Assembly (NCBI GenBank): GCA_014804565.1
Contig: JAAUZN010000089.1
Location: 1 to 5,852 of the forward strand
Source of the DNA: Lachnospiraceae bacterium
GTDB lineage: Bacteria; Bacillota; Clostridia; Lachnospirales; Lachnospiraceae
Direction of reading: 5' to 3'
Length of the DNA: 5,852 bases
The notes under the pieces were generated by a model that was not told where the DNA came from, searched no databases, and was given only the letters and a program-made list of their open reading frames with translations. A program made the position numbers and the translations under genes. Of this stretch, positions 4,307 to 5,852 are shown piece after piece; within the stretch, counting starts at the first letter, position 1, and every line of letters starts with the position of its first letter.

Positions 4307-5011
4307 ATGAAAAAAGGAGCAAAGGCAGCGCTGCTGATCGTATGTGCAGTGTTTCTGTTAGTGGCCTGTGGCAAAAAGCCGGATACGGTCACGGTTTCGG
4401 AGGAGATCGTTGTGCCGGAAATGTCCTCGGAGGATCTGCTTGTCACGTCGTTGGGATACCTGTTAGAGGAGGAAAACGAGGATGGGAGCGTAGAGGAAGA
4501 GGCGGCAGAGCAGGAGGAATCGACAGAGCTGAATGTGGACGCTTCAGGTAAGGGGGAGGAAGAGCCGGAGCCGGCGACAGCGACAGTGGTTTATTACGGG
4601 GCTTCCGGGCTGAAGGAGGAGCCGCTCTCTGTTGAGGAAATAACGCCGGAGTCGCTGATCAGTGTGCTGGCAAAACATAATATTGTGTCGTTGGATACGA
4701 AGGTGCTTTCTCTGCAGGAGCAGGAAGAAGATGGTATGAAAGTATTATATCTGGATCTGTCCAAGGCCTTCCGGGAATATTTGCTGACCATGTCCGAGGA
4801 GGCGGAATGTAACATACTTGCTTCTATTGCCAATACTTTTCTGCCTAATTATGATGCCGCAGCTATGTATATTCTGGTGGAGGGAGAGCCTTTAGTCACT
4901 TCCCATGCAGAATACACACAGGTGATTTATGACTATACACCGGGGGAGATGAGCAGATTTATGATGTCGGTGGATGAGGAAGCGGATGAAGAGGATGCTG
5001 CAGAGCAGTAG
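4307..5011 (+). CDS. GerMN-domain lipoprotein
   Basis: The start at ATG 4307 is supported by GGGGAGG (4294-4300) 6 nt upstream and by the signal peptide it opens: MKKGAK, a hydrophobic core, then the lipobox LVAC with Cys21 as the lipidation site. The GTG at 4271 would put 12 extra residues before the signal peptide and has no comparable site. After the signal comes a very acidic linker (about 50-90) rich in Glu. Residues about 91-200 fit the GerMN domain: a VVYY strand, a predicted helix, a TKVLSLQ strand, VLYLDLSKAF, a conserved Ser-rich helix with LASIANTFLP, and AMYILVEGEPL. The domain is named from spore germination protein GerM and occurs widely in surface lipoproteins of Firmicutes, so a sporulation role is not proved. 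The C-terminus is again acidic. It is probably anchored on the outer face of the membrane. The next gene follows by 40 nt and is likely cotranscribed. Confidence 0.86.
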   Translation: MKKGAKAALLIVCAVFLLVACGKKPDTVTVSEEIVVPEMSSEDLLVTSLGYLLEEENEDGSVEEEAAEQEESTELNVDASGKGEEEPEPATATVVYYGASGLKEEPLSVEEITPESLISVLAKHNIVSLDTKVLSLQEQEEDGMKVLYLDLSKAFREYLLTMSEEAECNILASIANTFLPNYDAAAMYILVEGEPLVTSHAEYTQVIYDYTPGEMSRFMMSVDEEADEEDAAEQ

Positions 5012-5051
5012 AAAGACGGCTGAGAGCATATAAAGGGAAAGAGGGGATATC

Positions 5052-5678
5052 ATGGCGGATATCAGTGCGCGTGAGCAGCTTATTTTTGATATAGCGCAGA
5101 CAGAGTGGGAGTTGTTCCAACAGGTATATAATACCGGAGGCAGGGCGTCCTGCCAGGACGATCCGCAGACTTTTTTCAGGATGCGCATGAGCCAGTGGAT
5201 GGTCTACTCGGATGAGGTGCTTTTAAGCTACCTTGAGGATTGCCGGGAAGCGGTAGCGGAGGGGAGAAATCCTATTTTTGAAAAATACGGCAGGATGATG
5301 GAGAGCACCTATCCGGAGGAATACGAGGAGATCAAGGGCCATCTTCCTGATGTAAGTGATAAGTGCGAGCTGGTGGAGAAGATCGTGAAGATCAATCTGG
5401 AGTGGGACGCGCAGATGCTTCGTGATTACCCGAACTTGCGAAAGAGAGGCAGAGTGGCTACCACGAAGGAGGACGGCGTTATGGCAGGGTCTTCCATGGA
5501 AAGCTATCTGCGTGGAGAGCTCTACACCTATTCCGTCAGGACGCTCACGCTGGTATTACAGGAGACAGAGGATGCCAAAAGAAAAGGCGAGAGCCTGTTA
5601 AAGCAGACCATCGCCAACGAGACCGCGTTCTATGGTTATCAATCCCTGGAGGATGCGGAGGAGAGGTATCGAAGTTAA
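5052..5678 (+). CDS. DUF4125-like protein
   Basis: This is a 208-residue soluble protein with no signal peptide or membrane segment, and mostly helical in appearance. The N-terminal region ([20 protein letters not shown] at 19-37, then [10 protein letters not shown] and a [20 protein letters not shown] helix) and the phrase [18 protein letters not shown] (78-95) resemble DUF4125, a family of unknown function found in Firmicutes. I recall this resemblance and could not search it. Invariant-looking GGRASCQDD carries a Cys-Asp-Asp cluster that might be functional, but no enzymatic role is known to me. ATG 5052 has GAGGGG (5041-5046) 5 nt upstream. It follows the GerMN lipoprotein gene by 40 nt with no terminator, so it probably shares that transcript. 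The strong terminator at 5771-5805 ends the unit. Confidence 0.8.
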   Translation: MADISAREQLIFDIAQTEWELFQQVYNTGGRASCQDDPQTFFRMRMSQWMVYSDEVLLSYLEDCREAVAEGRNPIFEKYGRMMESTYPEEYEEIKGHLPDVSDKCELVEKIVKINLEWDAQMLRDYPNLRKRGRVATTKEDGVMAGSSMESYLRGELYTYSVRTLTLVLQETEDAKRKGESLLKQTIANETAFYGYQSLEDAEERYRS

Positions 5679-5705
5679 AACACAAAAATTGCCACAGTAT
5701 AAACC

Positions 5706-5758
5706 CTCGAAGGAGAATGCGTAGCATTCTCTTAGATCGAGTGCGCGGGCACTCGATC
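5706..5758 (+). repeat. Two tandem perfect hairpins, candidate palindromic repeat element
   Basis: GAGAATGC-GTA-GCATTCTC (5713-5731) is an 8-bp stem. After 3 nt comes GATCGAGTGC-GCGG-GCACTCGATC (5735-5758), a 10-bp perfect stem. Neither is followed by a T-run. CTCGA at 5706-5710 can pair instead with TCGAG at 5737-5741, enclosing the first hairpin and breaking the second. The position, between the DUF4125-like gene and its terminator, is typical of dispersed intergenic palindromes, but only one copy is visible here. Confidence 0.65.
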
Positions 5759-5760
5759 GG

Positions 5761-5850
5761 TTAAAAGTGTAAGCGTCTGCGCACTTCGTTGCGCAGGCGT
5801 TTTTTGACTAAAATGGTGATCAGCGCCACATCGATGATCGCGCAGACGGT
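5761..5850 (-). CDS. Possible C-terminal end of a convergent membrane protein (partial)
   Basis: One minus-strand frame is open from the right edge to a TAA at 5761-5763. Its roughly 29 codons read as a hydrophobic stretch (TVCAIIDVALITILV) followed by a very basic tail (KKRLRNEVRRRLHF). That looks like a last transmembrane helix with a positive cytoplasmic end. A frame of this length can be open by chance, and the basic tail coincides with the G+C-rich terminator hairpin, which would create Arg codons anyway. I do not recognise a family. Confidence 0.35.
   Translation of the reverse strand, partial: TVCAIIDVALITILVKKRLRNEVRRRLHF
5771..5805 (+). terminator. Strong intrinsic terminator after the DUF4125-like gene
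   Basis: AAGCGTCTGCGCA (5771-5783) pairs with TGCGCAGGCGTTT (5790-5802) over 13 bp with two wobbles, around the loop CTTCGT. It runs into a T6 tract (5800-5805). It is the only hairpin of the three at this end with a U-tract, and so the likely end of the lipoprotein transcript. It may overlap the 3' coding end of a convergent gene. Confidence 0.82.
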
Positions 5851-5852
5851 CA

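Noticed and set aside
1..5852. CRISPR array, insertion sequence ends or transposase
   Set aside because: No regularly spaced repeats, no terminal inverted repeats with target duplications, and no transposase motif are visible.

Overview
The window looks like chromosomal DNA from a clostridial Firmicute, most likely a Lachnospiraceae-type gut anaerobe. The evidence is strong purine-rich ribosome binding sites, A+T-rich intergenic regions with sigma-A-type promoters, a GerMN-domain lipoprotein of the kind found in spore formers, a DUF4125-like protein, and tRNAs without an encoded CCA end. This assignment comes from protein and signal style, not from a database match.

Layout. (1) Bases 2-532 hold the 3' part of an unrecognised, probably exported protein, followed by a hairpin at 571-610. 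(2) Bases 587-1114 (minus strand) form a decayed A+T-rich locus. It has a good promoter, then a 23-codon stub whose first 12 residues read like the start of a dihydrofolate reductase, then a Nudix hydrolase gene broken by an internal deletion and frameshift. (3) Bases 1162-1816 hold a complete RelB/DinJ-YafQ type II toxin-antitoxin operon with its own promoter and terminator. All six catalytic positions known from E. coli YafQ are kept. (4) Bases 1822-2205 hold two divergent leucine tRNA genes, anticodons AAG (minus) and CAG (plus), each with a clear promoter. (5) Bases 2243-4232 hold nagB and nagA, which convert N-acetylglucosamine-6-phosphate to glucosamine-6-phosphate and then to fructose-6-phosphate plus ammonia. 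(6) Bases 4241-5678 hold a probable two-gene unit: a GerMN lipoprotein and a DUF4125-like cytoplasmic protein. (7) Bases 5706-5805 hold three consecutive hairpins, the last a strong terminator, facing what may be the C-terminus of a membrane protein entering on the minus strand from the right edge.

How it fits together. The right half (about 2250 to 5680) is an ordinary, G+C-richer chromosomal region: amino-sugar catabolism followed by a lipoprotein unit. The left-centre (about 590 to 2080) is A+T-richer and has the character of an accessory patch beside tRNA genes, with gene remnants and a toxin-antitoxin pair. I see no complete novel system. The most unusual points are the composite dfr-like/Nudix remnant, the A34 leucine tRNA with a leader that folds right up to its 5' end, and the hairpin cluster at the right end.
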